Shown here piece after piece: positions 50,737 through 60,354 of a stretch of DNA of 64,000 nt (within the stretch, counting starts at the first letter, position 1; every line of letters begins with the position of its first letter). Position numbers and translations under genes: made by a program. Source of the DNA: Puia dinghuensis (GTDB lineage Bacteria; Bacteroidota; Bacteroidia; Chitinophagales; Chitinophagaceae); the NCBI RefSeq assembly GCF_014642875.1, contig NZ_BMJC01000003.1, positions 930,001 through 994,000 on the forward strand, read 5' to 3'. The notes beneath the pieces are model-generated. The model was not told the origin of the DNA. It saw nothing but the letters and a program-made list of their open reading frames with translations, and did not search any database.

Positions 50737-52821
50737 CTATAACTTATACACATTTTCAACGAGACGGATTGCTGTAGCCACTTCATTTACAGGGAGTTGG
50801 CAAGTGTACTCTTGGCACACGTAGATCAGGGGATCCTGGCCTGATGGCTTGTCCCGCAACAAGGGGAATTGGGTATTTTCCTCATGCGAAGACTGGAAAA
50901 CCCGGTAAGGAATAAAGTGCGCTAAAAACTCCTTCCGGGCATTTTCCGGCTGCTGGCCGGTGATAACTACCTCCGGAATAGTATACGTAAGGCTCTGAAA
51001 GATGGTTGCCCAAACGCCAAAAGACCCGGGATAGCTGGTGACGGGCCGGCTGAGGGCGGCTGCCATGCGGCTTGCACGCCCTATCCATTCCCTTTCATCA
51101 AACACAATGCCCAGGTATAACAAATTAGATGCCATCAAGGCGTTTCCCGACGGCGTTGCGCCGTCATAAATCTCTCTTTTTCTCAGAAGGATGTCTTTCT
51201 GCCCGTCATGAGTATAAAAGAAGAACCCTGACTCCGGTTCACTGAAATGATCGATGACGAAGCGGAGGATGTCCCGGGCTTCCGTCAGACAGCCGGCATT
51301 CCCGGTTATCTCCTGGAGATGAATAAGGGCACTGATAAGGGTGGCATAGTCGTCGAGAAAAGCCGGAACCCTGGCCTCGCCCTTATAGGCGTGATAGTAA
51401 AAATGAATGCCTTCGCCTTTGAACTTTGCCCGCAGAAACGCCATGTTTGCAATGGCCATCTCCCGGTAGCGTTCGTCGCCAAGGGCGGCAAAGGCCTTCG
51501 AACAGGCGATGTTCATAAGAGTATTCCACCCCAACAATATCTTATCATCCAGGCTCGGCGGGATCCGGCCGGCCCGGTGCTGGAGCAGCCGGAGGCGGGC
51601 AGCTTCTACCCTTTGCCGCTCGCCAGGAGTAAGCCCGGGGCCTTCGGGGCGGGTGAGGATATTTTCTTCTTCCCAGTTGCCCTCGGGGGTAACCCCGTAA
51701 AAAGTATTGAAGAGGGTGCTGTCCTCACCAAGAATGGCATCGATCTCCGCCTTATCCCATATATAATATTTACCTTCTATCCCTTCGCTGTCTGCGTCCA
51801 GGGAGGAATAAAAACCGCCTTCGGGGCTGGATAAATCTCTGTGCACAAAGGCGATGGTCTGCCGGATCGCCTCTTCGTACAAGGGTTTTTGCGTCAGCTG
51901 AAAAGCTTCTGAAAGGGTGCTGACCAGCAAGGCATTATCATATAGCATTTTTTCAAAATGGGGAACCAGCCATTCCCTGTCGGTCGAGTACCGGGCAAAG
52001 CCGCCCCCCAGCTGATCGTAGATGCCGCCGCGAATCATCTTATCCAGGCTGAGGCAGGCCTGGTCGAGGGCGGCAGTGTCCCGGGTAAAATAATAATGAT
52101 AGAGAAGAAACCGGATGGAGAAGGTCTGGGGAAATTTCGGCGCCCCGCCAAAGCCGCCTTCCTCCTTGTCCGCCGAAGCCAGCAGCTGATCCCTGATCTG
52201 CCGGAGGGTTTCCGGCTGGAAGATGCCCTGCTGGTTCGTCGCGTTGCCCGTCCCGTCGCCCTGGCCGCTGCCGGTGGGTTCCTTTTTCGGGTCGCCGATG
52301 CCAAAACCGCCCGCGGTGGCGACATGCCTGGTAAGGTTCTCGGCCTGTTGCTCGATTTCCGCCCGCCGGTCGAGAAAGGCAGTAGATACGCCTACCAGCA
52401 CGTCCCGCCAGGAGCTGCGGTTGTATACCGCACGGGGCGGGAAATAGGTTCCGCCGTAAAAGGGCTTACCCTCCGGGGTGAGAAAAACGTTTAACGGCCA
52501 GCCGCCACTGCCAGTCATGGCCTGCACCGCATCCATATAGATATGATCGAGGTCGGGTCTTTCTTCCCGGTCGATCTTGATGTTGACAAACAAATCGTTC
52601 ATGAGCTGGGCAGTGCCGGCGTCTTCAAAGCTTTCCCGTTCCATCACATGACACCAATGGCAGGCCGCATAGCCGATGCTGACCAGGATGGGCTTGTCCT
52701 CCCGGCGGGCTGTTTGCAATGCTTCTTCACCCCAGGGATACCAGTCCACCGGGTTGTGGGCGTGCTGTAACAAGTAAGGACTTGTCTCTTTTGCGAGACG
52801 ATTCGGGCGTTGGGTGCTCAT
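50737..52821 (-). CDS. Thioredoxin-fold DUF255 protein (YyaL/SSP411 family)
   Basis: A 694-residue protein. The N-terminal part (about 1-165) is the DUF255 thioredoxin-like domain with [20 protein letters not shown], a C-H-W-C pair at the thioredoxin active-site position; [19 protein letters not shown] precedes it. The rest is an (alpha/alpha)6-barrel like those of glycoside hydrolases/cellobiose epimerases ([34 protein letters not shown]). The family is widespread (human spermatogenesis-associated protein 20), but its function is not established. There is no signal peptide. It stands between gldK and hemD with no clear operon partner. Confidence 0.93.
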   Translation of the reverse strand: MSTQRPNRLAKETSPYLLQHAHNPVDWYPWGEEALQTARREDKPILVSIGYAACHWCHVMERESFEDAGTAQLMNDLFVNIKIDREERPDLDHIYMDAVQAMTGSGGWPLNVFLTPEGKPFYGGTYFPPRAVYNRSSWRDVLVGVSTAFLDRRAEIEQQAENLTRHVATAGGFGIGDPKKEPTGSGQGDGTGNATNQQGIFQPETLRQIRDQLLASADKEEGGFGGAPKFPQTFSIRFLLYHYYFTRDTAALDQACLSLDKMIRGGIYDQLGGGFARYSTDREWLVPHFEKMLYDNALLVSTLSEAFQLTQKPLYEEAIRQTIAFVHRDLSSPEGGFYSSLDADSEGIEGKYYIWDKAEIDAILGEDSTLFNTFYGVTPEGNWEEENILTRPEGPGLTPGERQRVEAARLRLLQHRAGRIPPSLDDKILLGWNTLMNIACSKAFAALGDERYREMAIANMAFLRAKFKGEGIHFYYHAYKGEARVPAFLDDYATLISALIHLQEITGNAGCLTEARDILRFVIDHFSEPESGFFFYTHDGQKDILLRKREIYDGATPSGNALMASNLLYLGIVFDEREWIGRASRMAAALSRPVTSYPGSFGVWATIFQSLTYTIPEVVITGQQPENARKEFLAHFIPYRVFQSSHEENTQFPLLRDKPSGQDPLIYVCQEYTCQLPVNEVATAIRLVENVYKL

Positions 52822-52892
52822 ACTTCCTTGCGGCTGCTTTTTTGGCGGCGACGTACTACCTCAAAGGTGCTGCAAACTTCGGACCCTGTGTA

Positions 52893-53666
52893 TTATTTTT
52901 TCTTGACGGTGACAGAAAGATATTTTTCCAGGGCAGAGACCATGGAAGGGGCCTGCGGCTGAGGAGCCTTGATGTCGAGGGTGAGTCCGGCCTCTTCTAC
53001 GGCGCGGGAAGTATTGCTGCCGAAGGCGCCGATCTTGGTGCCGTTTTGTTTAAACTTCGGAAGATTGTCGAATAGACTTCTTACACCGCTGGGAGTAAAG
53101 AAACAGATGATATCGTATTCGCTCTGGTTGAGGATATCCTTTACATCATTGCTGATGGTGCGGTACATAAACGGTGTGGCAAAACCACAATTATTGTGCT
53201 TAAGCCAATTGACGATCTCATTATCCTGCTGGTTCTCCGAACAGGGATACAGGAATTTCTCATTCTCCTTGTGCTTGTTGATCACGTCGAACATGCTCTT
53301 GTTGAGTCCGTCCGCGCCGTAGAATACTTTGCGCTTGCGATAGAGAATGAATTTTTGCAGGTATAGCGCCACGGCTTCCGTGATGCAGAAATATTTTGTG
53401 TCCTGGGAGATGCTGATCTTCATTTCCTCACAGATGCGGAAGAAATGGTCTATGGCGTTGCGACTTGTGAAGATGACTGCCGTGTACTGAACGATATCTA
53501 TTTTCTGCTTGCGGAAATCCTTTGCAGGAATAGGTTCAAGGCGGATAAAAGGATGAAAGGCAAGCTCGACGTCGTATTTTTTTGCCAACTCGAAATACGG
53601 CGACTTGTCTGTTTCAGGTCTGGGTTGTGTGATTAAAATCTTCTTTTTATCCCCGTTTTTAATCAT
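52893..53666 (-). CDS. hemD: Uroporphyrinogen-III synthase
   Basis: A 257-residue protein with the two-domain HemD fold: ILITQPRPETDKSPYFELAK in domain 1, IVQYTAVIFTSRNAIDHFFR, then YGADGLNKSMFDVI and CFFTPSGVRSLFDNLPKF with GAFGSNTSRAVEEAGLTLDI in domain 2. It closes and rearranges the linear tetrapyrrole to uroporphyrinogen III. Sequence identity in this family is low, but the motif order and the neighbour DUF4271, its usual Bacteroidota partner, support the call. A complete promoter lies within the end of the DUF4271 gene. Confidence 0.9.
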   Translation of the reverse strand: MIKNGDKKKILITQPRPETDKSPYFELAKKYDVELAFHPFIRLEPIPAKDFRKQKIDIVQYTAVIFTSRNAIDHFFRICEEMKISISQDTKYFCITEAVALYLQKFILYRKRKVFYGADGLNKSMFDVINKHKENEKFLYPCSENQQDNEIVNWLKHNNCGFATPFMYRTISNDVKDILNQSEYDIICFFTPSGVRSLFDNLPKFKQNGTKIGAFGSNTSRAVEEAGLTLDIKAPQPQAPSMVSALEKYLSVTVKKK

Positions 53667-53686
53667 GAGTTTCCCCTCTGGATTAG

Positions 53687-53718
53687 CAAAATTAATACAC
53701 TTTTTCCAAATATGTCAA
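53687..53718 (-). promoter_or_regulatory. Promoter of hemD
   Basis: On the minus strand TTG (53718-53716), 21 nt, TAATTTTG (53694-53687): a perfect -7 box and correct spacing, 20 nt before the hemD ATG at 53666. It overlaps the stop codon of the DUF4271 gene. Confidence 0.68.
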
Positions 53719-54831
53719 TAACACCTTGTAAATCAATAGAAGGGGTGCTACCTCGAAGGCGCAAAGGTACAGAAAAAAATAAAACGGCGCTAGTTTAATT
53801 TCGCTTCTCACCGGCCGGTAGCCCGCAAGGGCCCTGTACGCCCACATTACGAAGACCATTGCCAATGAGATAGTTATAAAAATTTCGCGGACTTCCGGGC
53901 CCGAAAAAGTGATCAGGATCAAAAAGGGCAGTAAAAAAATTCCCAGCATTTTATTCACCAAAAAGACGACGAAAATATAGATGTCGGTGGCCCGGGAAAT
54001 GGAAAAGACCCAGCCCACGAATTTCAGGACGACGAATTTTACCAGGTAGATAGTGGCGAGCGCCGCCATACAATATAGGTATAGCATCCAGAAACCGATG
54101 CCCTCGCCGATGCGGGAGTAACGGACCAGGTAGCAGGCATAGAGACCACCGCTGATGATAAACAGGATATTGAGCAGCAGGGAGGGTAGCGGGGTTTGCA
54201 ACACTTGTTCTCTTATCTGTTGCTGACGGAGCGAGACCCGGAAGAACAGCGTCATCAGGTTGTTGAAATATTTCTCGAAGGAGATGCGGATCAGCGCGAA
54301 GTAGAACAGGATGCCGACGAGCAGGTAAAAAAGGCTATCCTTTGAGTTGGAGTGATGAAGCTCGTATATATCCACCACTGGCATACCGGTGAAATTGAAG
54401 AAGGGGTTTCTCGTCAGCACTTTTTGCCAGAAGGAGAGTTCGGGTGGCCCTTCCCGAACGACGGGGGCCGGTGGCGGCGGAGCCGAAGGTTTTACTGCCG
54501 CGGGAGTTGCTGTGGCCGTTGGAGTGACGGCCTTTGCGAGGGAATCTTTTTGGGCCGCAGCGATGGCGGCCTTTGTCGCGGCGGCGTTTGACACCGAGTC
54601 TTTTTGTGCCACGGCGATAGAGTCCCTTTTAGCAGCCAGCCGCACCAGGCGAAGGGAGTCCCGCCGGGCCTTGCGCACCCGGGCGAGAGAGTCGCGTCGC
54701 AACGAGTCGGCGGGGGAAAGATGGCGAGCAGAATCTGGCTGCCCTGCCGGTGGCCGTGTGGTATCGGTCTGCGCATCTGCCCGGGTTAGCATCAGAAGGC
54801 AGAAGAGAAGGAGGGAGCAGAGTCTGATCAT
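53692..54831 (-). CDS. DUF4271 membrane protein with a charged repeat region
   Basis: A 379-residue protein. A signal peptide (to about residue 20, LTRADAQ) is followed by a low-complexity region to about residue 130: first Arg/Asp/Ser-rich with recurring (R/K)(R/K)DS, then Ala/Lys-rich, then Pro-rich. The C-terminal part (about 165-379) has about six membrane helices, as in DUF4271, a Bacteroidota family usually next to hemD, as here. The function is unknown. A TATTTTTG box lies 7 nt before the ATG. Confidence 0.85.
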   Translation of the reverse strand: MIRLCSLLLFCLLMLTRADAQTDTTRPPAGQPDSARHLSPADSLRRDSLARVRKARRDSLRLVRLAAKRDSIAVAQKDSVSNAAATKAAIAAAQKDSLAKAVTPTATATPAAVKPSAPPPPAPVVREGPPELSFWQKVLTRNPFFNFTGMPVVDIYELHHSNSKDSLFYLLVGILFYFALIRISFEKYFNNLMTLFFRVSLRQQQIREQVLQTPLPSLLLNILFIISGGLYACYLVRYSRIGEGIGFWMLYLYCMAALATIYLVKFVVLKFVGWVFSISRATDIYIFVVFLVNKMLGIFLLPFLILITFSGPEVREIFITISLAMVFVMWAYRALAGYRPVRSEIKLAPFYFFLYLCAFEVAPLLLIYKVLLTYLEKVY

Positions 54832-54838
54832 ATGGTTG

Positions 54839-54846
54839 CAAAAATA
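54839..54846 (-). promoter_or_regulatory. -7 promoter box of the DUF4271 gene, 7 nt before the ATG
   Basis: TATTTTTG on the minus strand is a perfect TAnnTTTG ending 7 nt before the ATG at 54831, predicting a leaderless mRNA. No -33 TTG is seen. Confidence 0.48.
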
Positions 54847-54856
54847 GGGTCCTGAT

Positions 54857-56659
54857 TTAGAAAAAACTTACATATCCCAGGTGAATTTTCGAGTCGTGAA
54901 AATTGAATTGGGTGTCATTCCGTTTTCCCAGCGCATAGGATATATTGAAGATGCCGGCCTTTGTTTCAAAGGCCATCCCAAGCCCCGAACCAATGAACGT
55001 ATTGTTGAGATTGTAGCCGGGAACAGTGTTCTTCGCCCATCCTACATCGACAAAGGAAAAGAGAAAGGAATTAAGCCCTACCAGATACCGGTATTCCAGT
55101 GTCCCGACCCCATACTGGGAGGCGAGAATGCTCGCCTCATCAAATCCCCGTAGTAACCGGTAGCCACCGATGAGGAAGAGTTCGTTGCGATAGGTGTTGG
55201 GGCTGCTGAATACGCCACCGTTGAAACCGAGCTTAAGCGTGGATGCCCGGCTCAGCGGGAAATAATGCGCGGCCGAAAGCCGGAGCAGGAATTCATAGGA
55301 ATGGCGCTTTACCGTGTCGTAGAGCGAAGCGAAATTGAAGCTGGAATCATTGGGGTCTTTCAACTGGGCGATCAGCGCATTCTCTTTCACCGTTTTTGTC
55401 CCGACCGACCCCAGGAAGTTCAGCTCATTACCCTTGCGGGGATTAAAGCGATAGTTGGTGTTGTTGAAATCATAGGTCATCCCAAGGCTGACGGCATTGA
55501 TGTCCGCTATTCGGGGCAGCTGATGAGAAGCGATGATCTCCAGCGTATCCACATTCAACAGGCTGGAGCTTGCTTCCTGGATGAAGACGGTTCCATTCTG
55601 ATTGGAAGAGAGCGTGTACTGGGCGCCTGCCATGAGGTTGACATTGATATAGGATGAGTCCTGTTTGTAGAGGTCGAAGGTGGCGTTGAGGCCAAAGGGG
55701 GAATGAAAGAGGTAGGGCTGGTTGAACAACAAGTTGAGCCGGGGTGATCCGGGCTGTAATTGCTGCCAGTTGAGCCCGATGGTTTCGCCATTGCCCAAGG
55801 TGTTCTTGAGATTGATGGTCGCTTCGCCGGTGACGACGATCTTGTTGCCCAGGGTGGGATCGCTGCTGGGGAGGAAGCCTACGAGGGCATCGATCTGGCT
55901 GCTCTTTTTGGGTTTAAGATAGAAATTGAGCACCGAGCCTTCGGCCAGCATGGTCAGGCTCCAGGGCTGGGATTGCTGTACATAGGGTAGTTCGAGCATC
56001 TTTCGGCTGATGGCCTCCAGCCGCTCCTTGCGGTAGATGCTGCCATTGGGGATATTGAGATAGCGTTGCAGAAATTCGGTGGAGATCTTCGCCGTGCCAT
56101 AGATGCGGATGCTATCGATCTTGTAAAGAGGTCCCTTATCGACCTTGAGGACAGCCGACACGCCGCTCATGTCACTGGAGTCGCGGAGGGTAACGCTATC
56201 GAGGCTGACTTTCGCAAAAGGATAGCCGTTGTTCTCCATGTAATCGAGCATCAGCTGCTGACGCGTCTGAAACTGCCGGAAGTCCAGCAGGCGGTGGGAG
56301 AAGGTACGGGGATTCCAGGAGGCGGCGGCCAACAGCGCAGGGTCTACTCCCCGCGTGTCGATATTGGCCCATCGCCAGGCATTACCCACATAGAGGCGAA
56401 GGCTCGCCGAAGCCGCGCCATAGTCTACGCTGTCTATCGAAGCCGTAAAATATCCCTTCCCTTGTAAGAGGGGAAGGAGATTGTACACGTATTCCGAACA
56501 GGCGTCGCGCGACCGGAAGCTGGTGGTGAGCCCCAGCTTTCCGTGGATGAATGCGGAATCTTTATCGACGGGTTGGATGTGCAGGACATATTGCGCCCAG
56601 CCGGCGAACGGGCAAAGTAAGATGATGAGCCATAAAAAAGTACGCCTTACCTTTGTCAT
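54857..56659 (-). CDS. BamA/TamA-type outer-membrane barrel protein
   Basis: A 600-residue protein with a Sec signal peptide (to about residue 22, FAGWAQ). The N-terminal part contains about two or three POTRA-like units (IRIYGTAKISTEFLQRYLNI, then ISRKMLELPYVQQSQPWSLT). From about residue 245 to the end lies the Omp85-type barrel: GSVGTKTVKENA, and FLIGGYRLLRGFDEASI near the conserved xRGF region of the family, with the C-terminus ending in Phe-Phe. It is shorter than BamA (about 800), so it is more likely a TamA-like or special-purpose Omp85 protein. Its ATG is 2 bp from the hemW ATG on the other strand. Confidence 0.85.
   Translation of the reverse strand: MTKVRRTFLWLIILLCPFAGWAQYVLHIQPVDKDSAFIHGKLGLTTSFRSRDACSEYVYNLLPLLQGKGYFTASIDSVDYGAASASLRLYVGNAWRWANIDTRGVDPALLAAASWNPRTFSHRLLDFRQFQTRQQLMLDYMENNGYPFAKVSLDSVTLRDSSDMSGVSAVLKVDKGPLYKIDSIRIYGTAKISTEFLQRYLNIPNGSIYRKERLEAISRKMLELPYVQQSQPWSLTMLAEGSVLNFYLKPKKSSQIDALVGFLPSSDPTLGNKIVVTGEATINLKNTLGNGETIGLNWQQLQPGSPRLNLLFNQPYLFHSPFGLNATFDLYKQDSSYINVNLMAGAQYTLSSNQNGTVFIQEASSSLLNVDTLEIIASHQLPRIADINAVSLGMTYDFNNTNYRFNPRKGNELNFLGSVGTKTVKENALIAQLKDPNDSSFNFASLYDTVKRHSYEFLLRLSAAHYFPLSRASTLKLGFNGGVFSSPNTYRNELFLIGGYRLLRGFDEASILASQYGVGTLEYRYLVGLNSFLFSFVDVGWAKNTVPGYNLNNTFIGSGLGMAFETKAGIFNISYALGKRNDTQFNFHDSKIHLGYVSFF
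56648..56655 (+). promoter_or_regulatory. -7 promoter box of hemW, 6 nt before the ATG
   Basis: TACCTTTG is a perfect TAnnTTTG ending 6 nt before the hemW ATG at 56662, lying inside the start of the divergent Omp85 gene. No -33 TTG is seen at the expected distance. Confidence 0.45.
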
Positions 56660-56661
56660 TG

Positions 56662-57792
56662 ATGGCGGGTATCTATCTTCATATTCCTTTTTGCAGGCAG
56701 GCCTGTCACTACTGCAATTTCCACTTTTCCACGTCTTTGAATCGTAAGAACGATTTTATTTCCGCTTTATTGAAAGAAATGGAAGTGAGGAGGGATTATC
56801 TCGGGGGGGAAACAGTAGAGACGGTGTATTTCGGCGGCGGCACTCCTTCCCTTCTGGAGACGGAGGAACTGCAAGTGCTGCTGCACAGCCTGCGCGCTTT
56901 TTTTACCATAGCTCCGGGGGCTGAGATAACCCTGGAAGCGAATCCTGATGATATCGACATCGATATTACGGCAGCAAGCCGGCTGCGGGCCTGGCGAGAG
57001 GCGGGGATCAACCGGCTGAGCATCGGCGTGCAGTCTTTTTTCGAAGAAGACCTCCGTTGGATGAACCGGGCACATGATGCCAGGCAAGCAATAGCCTGTA
57101 TCCGGATGGCGCAGGAAGAAGGTTTCGACAATATGAGCATCGATCTCATTTATGGGGGTCCGACCCTGCCCGACAGCCATTGGCGGGAGAATGTGGAGCG
57201 GGCCATCGGGATGGGGATACCTCACCTGTCCTGTTATGCGTTGACGGTGGAGCCAAAGACGGCTCTCGATACGATGATCCGGCGTCACCAGAAGGCCGAT
57301 ATCAGGCCCGAAGACCAGGCCCGGCAATTTCTCTTGTTGATGGATTGGGCGGCCACCGCCGGTTACGAACATTATGAGATCTCGAATTTTTCCCTGCCGG
57401 GCCACCGGAGCCGGCACAATTCCGCCTATTGGCAGGGCAAGAACTATTTGGGTCTTGGCCCTTCCGCACATTCGTACAATGGGGTGTCGAGGGAGTGGAA
57501 TGTGGCGAATAATGCCCGGTATATCGAGGCGCCCGGCCTTGTCGTCGAAAAAGAGGTGTTGACGCCGGTGCAGCAGCTGAATGAATATATCATGATCTCG
57601 ATGCGGACGATGGAGGGGATCGATCTTGGGGTGTTGGCAGAGCGGTTCGGGGCCGGGCAGGCTTCAGTGTTGCGGGAGCGGGCGGAAAAATATGTCCGGG
57701 CGGGAAAGCTGAAGCTGGCGGGGGAAAGGTTACAATTGACAAAAGAAGGTAAACTACTGGCAGACGGGATAGCAGCAGATCTTTTCTTCTAG
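56662..57792 (+). CDS. hemW: Radical SAM family heme chaperone HemW
   Basis: A 376-residue radical SAM protein. The start is set at the ATG at 56662 (MAGIYLHIPF); the longer reading starts with a TTG inside the -7 box. The cluster motif is C11-x-x-x-C15-x-x-C18 (CRQACHYCNF), and VYFGGGTPSLLE, IGVQSFFEEDLRWMNRAHDA and HNSAYWQGKNYLGLGPSAHS match HemW (formerly annotated as oxygen-independent coproporphyrinogen oxidase). HemW binds heme and hands it to target proteins. hemD, in the same pathway area, lies 3 kb away. Confidence 0.92.
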   Translation: MAGIYLHIPFCRQACHYCNFHFSTSLNRKNDFISALLKEMEVRRDYLGGETVETVYFGGGTPSLLETEELQVLLHSLRAFFTIAPGAEITLEANPDDIDIDITAASRLRAWREAGINRLSIGVQSFFEEDLRWMNRAHDARQAIACIRMAQEEGFDNMSIDLIYGGPTLPDSHWRENVERAIGMGIPHLSCYALTVEPKTALDTMIRRHQKADIRPEDQARQFLLLMDWAATAGYEHYEISNFSLPGHRSRHNSAYWQGKNYLGLGPSAHSYNGVSREWNVANNARYIEAPGLVVEKEVLTPVQQLNEYIMISMRTMEGIDLGVLAERFGAGQASVLRERAEKYVRAGKLKLAGERLQLTKEGKLLADGIAADLFF

Positions 57793-57899
57793 TGGTGCCG
57801 GTGGCGGCTCTTCAGGTATTCGATGCCCTGGGCTGCCGACAGGATGAGCACCATCGCGAGGATGGCCATTGTTCCAAAACCTGTGAAGGAGAGAGGCAT
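57789..57899 (-). CDS. Possible 36-residue membrane miniprotein
   Basis: An ATG at 57899 opens a 36-residue frame ending with TAG at 57789: MPLSFTGFGTMAILAMVLIL followed by SAAQGIEYLKSRHRHH. It has one membrane helix and a basic, His-rich end. It starts 20 bp after the gpsA stop on the same strand, fills the gap between gpsA and hemW, and overlaps the hemW stop by 4 bp. The layout of TM helix, short spacing and positive tail fits a real single-pass miniprotein. Comparison with relatives would settle it. Confidence 0.45.
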   Translation of the reverse strand: MPLSFTGFGTMAILAMVLILSAAQGIEYLKSRHRHH

Positions 57900-57919
57900 A
57901 TAGTTCGTTTTACTACTTA

Positions 57920-58963
57920 TTAGACAAGATACGACTCAATTTGTTTAAATCCACTACCGGCTTTCACATTTTCCCACAGGATGTGGTAGATCATCCCGGC
58001 GATGGGCATTTCTGCCTTTATATCCTTGTTGATCAAATAGATACACTTGCTGGCATTATATCCTTCCGCTACCATATTCAGTTCAAGCTGGGCCGTTTTG
58101 ACGGAATAACCCTTGCCGATCATATTCCCGAACGTCCTGTTGCGGCTGTAGAGGGAATAGCAGGTGACCAGCAGGTCGCCCAGGTAGACCGAAGCCGCAT
58201 AATTGGCCCGCCGCCGGTGCGACACGGGATCCTCTCCTTCATGTACCCCTACGGCAATGTTCCGAATGCCTACTTTCCGCAGAAATCCCGCCATTTCATC
58301 GGCGCAGTTGGCGATGAGCACGCTGAGAAAATTGTCGCCGTATTCCAATCCGTGCGCAATGCCGGCGCCAAGGGCGTAGATATTCTTCAGGATGGCAGCA
58401 TACTGCACTCCATAGACATCCTGGTTGATGATCGTATTGAGGTAGTCCGTCGTAAAATAAGACGCCAGTTGCTGGGTTGAGGTTTCATTCTCACCGGAAA
58501 AAGTAAGATAGGAGAGCTTTTCCGCCGCCACTTCTTCTGCATGGCAGGGTCCCATCACCGTATAATAATCTGCCAGGGGGAAATCGAATTCACGGGCAAG
58601 ATATTCGTTCAACAGCAGGTTCTGTTCGGGGAGTATCCCTTTTATCGCCGACAGGATCTTCTTTCCCCGCAAGGCTTTTCTGTCCAGCCCTTCGAGGGTG
58701 GCCGCGGTGTAGGCCGAGGGGACGGCCATGACCAGGCAGTCGGAAGCATCGACGATATCGGCCGGCTTATCGCTCAATGTCAGCAGGTTGGTATCAAAAT
58801 AGACGGAGGGAAGATAGTGCGGATTATGATGCCGGGCCTGGATATGACGGATGCTGGCTTCTTTCCTTATATACCAGCCGACAGGCTGGCGATTGTCTGT
58901 AAGAATCTTGGTCAACGCTGTCGCCCAGCTGCCACTACCTATCACCCCGAATCTTATATCCAT
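57920..58963 (-). CDS. gpsA: Glycerol-3-phosphate dehydrogenase [NAD(P)+]
   Basis: A 347-residue enzyme reducing dihydroxyacetone phosphate to sn-glycerol-3-phosphate for phospholipid synthesis. FGVIGSGSWATALTKILTDN is the nucleotide-binding motif; GPCHAEEVAAEKLSYLTFS, and LKNIYALGAGIAHGLEYGDN with the catalytic Lys, are characteristic. The ATG at 58963 is used; one residue earlier is a TTG. It follows the adaptor gene after 3 bp, so it is the third gene of an operon with tolC and the adaptor, an unusual setting for gpsA. Confidence 0.94.
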   Translation of the reverse strand: MDIRFGVIGSGSWATALTKILTDNRQPVGWYIRKEASIRHIQARHHNPHYLPSVYFDTNLLTLSDKPADIVDASDCLVMAVPSAYTAATLEGLDRKALRGKKILSAIKGILPEQNLLLNEYLAREFDFPLADYYTVMGPCHAEEVAAEKLSYLTFSGENETSTQQLASYFTTDYLNTIINQDVYGVQYAAILKNIYALGAGIAHGLEYGDNFLSVLIANCADEMAGFLRKVGIRNIAVGVHEGEDPVSHRRRANYAASVYLGDLLVTCYSLYSRNRTFGNMIGKGYSVKTAQLELNMVAEGYNASKCIYLINKDIKAEMPIAGMIYHILWENVKAGSGFKQIESYLV

Positions 58964-58966
58964 CAA

Positions 58967-60346
58967 TTAATTTTTCTTTTCTTCGAACAGTTTCTCTTTT
59001 GGCACCACTTTTACCCTTGTCCCACCCTTCAGGCTCTTGCTGACGACGCTGTAAGGCCCGGTGATGACTTCGTCTCCTTCCTTCACCCCGTTGGTGACTT
59101 CGATATAGTTGATGTCCTGGATATCGGTGCGCACCTTTACTTTCCGGACGGTGTCGCCGGGCTGGCGGAGAAAGACCACCTCGTCGAGGTCGTCGGAGGC
59201 AACGGTGCGCGTTTCGCTCTTGTTATCACTACCCGACTCATCCGAATTACCCAATACGGCATTGTCTGTATTCTTTTCCCGGACAGCAACCGCATTTATC
59301 GGTACGGAGAGGGCGTTGACATGCGTATTCGTCTGGATATCCGCGCTGGCGCTCATGCCCGGGCGGAAAGGGAAGCTTTTGGGTCTTTTGGGATCGATGA
59401 GGTCTTTATAGGAATCCGGGAACAGCCGGATGTGAACCTTATAATTGGTGACATCATTTGTCGACACAGTGGTGGTGGATGTACCACTCGATGTGGTAAC
59501 GCTGCTGGCTATCTGCGTGACGATGCCTTTGAACTTACGGTTGTTGTAGGCGTCTACAGTGATAAGCGCCGAGTCCCCCAGCCGAATCTTGGGGATGTCG
59601 TTCTCCCCTACGTCGACGATGGCCTCGATCTTACTCATGTCGGCCACGCGCATCATTTCGGTGCCGGCCATCATGGAGTTGCCCACGACCCTCTCCCCTT
59701 TCTTTATGCTCAGCAGGGAGACGACCCCATCGATAGGCGAGATCACCGTCGACCGGCTCAGGTTCTTGGCGGCGACATCCAGGTTGTACCGGGCGCTGGT
59801 GGCGCCGGCTGAGTTACCCCTCACGGTTTGCTGCGCGGCCTGATAATTGGCTTGCGCCGTACGGTAATTGTTCTGAGCCGTCTCAAATTCGGCTAGGGAG
59901 ACGACTTTTTCGTCGAGCAGCTGCTTTGTACGATCGAGGGTTCTTTTGGCCGTCTCCATCGAGGCCTGCAATCCCGGCAGCTGCTCTTGCACATTAGAAA
60001 CGAGCGCCTGTTGCTGGCTCACCTGCGCTGCAGCCTGATCCCGCTGGTTGGTAAGGATATCCGCATATACCTTGGCCAGCATCTGACCCTTGTGTACACT
60101 GTCCCCTTCCTGCGTGACCCCAAGCGCTACCACTTCCCCCGAAACATCGGGGCTGATCTTTACTTCTTTTTCGGGGTATATCTTACCGCTGGCCGGCACC
60201 ACTTCCGTGATGTTGCGGCGGATCACTTTTTCGGAGGATACCCTTACTCCCTCTTCCTTTCCAAATGCCCCGGCCTGTTTTAGCACGACGAGCAGCACGA
60301 TGACGAGGACAAGAATTATAATGATGCGCAGGAGTTGCTTATTCAT
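58967..60346 (-). CDS. Efflux periplasmic adaptor (HlyD/MacA type), no pump gene adjacent
   Basis: A 459-residue adaptor. An uncleaved N-terminal helix (about 5-22, LLRIIIILVLVIVLLVVL) anchors it in the inner membrane. A lipoyl half-motif (VVPASGKIYPEKEVKISPDVSGEV), a long coiled-coil hairpin (about 100-190, with QQALVSNVQEQLPGLQASME), the second lipoyl half (SRSTVISPIDGVVSLLSIKK) and barrel domains follow. A Ser/Thr-rich insertion (SVTTSSGTSTTTVSTNDV, about 283-300) is seen. Such MacA-like adaptors normally precede an ABC ATPase and permease; here gpsA follows. The tolC gene is 8 bp upstream. Confidence 0.92.
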   Translation of the reverse strand: MNKQLLRIIIILVLVIVLLVVLKQAGAFGKEEGVRVSSEKVIRRNITEVVPASGKIYPEKEVKISPDVSGEVVALGVTQEGDSVHKGQMLAKVYADILTNQRDQAAAQVSQQQALVSNVQEQLPGLQASMETAKRTLDRTKQLLDEKVVSLAEFETAQNNYRTAQANYQAAQQTVRGNSAGATSARYNLDVAAKNLSRSTVISPIDGVVSLLSIKKGERVVGNSMMAGTEMMRVADMSKIEAIVDVGENDIPKIRLGDSALITVDAYNNRKFKGIVTQIASSVTTSSGTSTTTVSTNDVTNYKVHIRLFPDSYKDLIDPKRPKSFPFRPGMSASADIQTNTHVNALSVPINAVAVREKNTDNAVLGNSDESGSDNKSETRTVASDDLDEVVFLRQPGDTVRKVKVRTDIQDINYIEVTNGVKEGDEVITGPYSVVSKSLKGGTRVKVVPKEKLFEEKKN

Positions 60347-60354
60347 GAGGTTAT

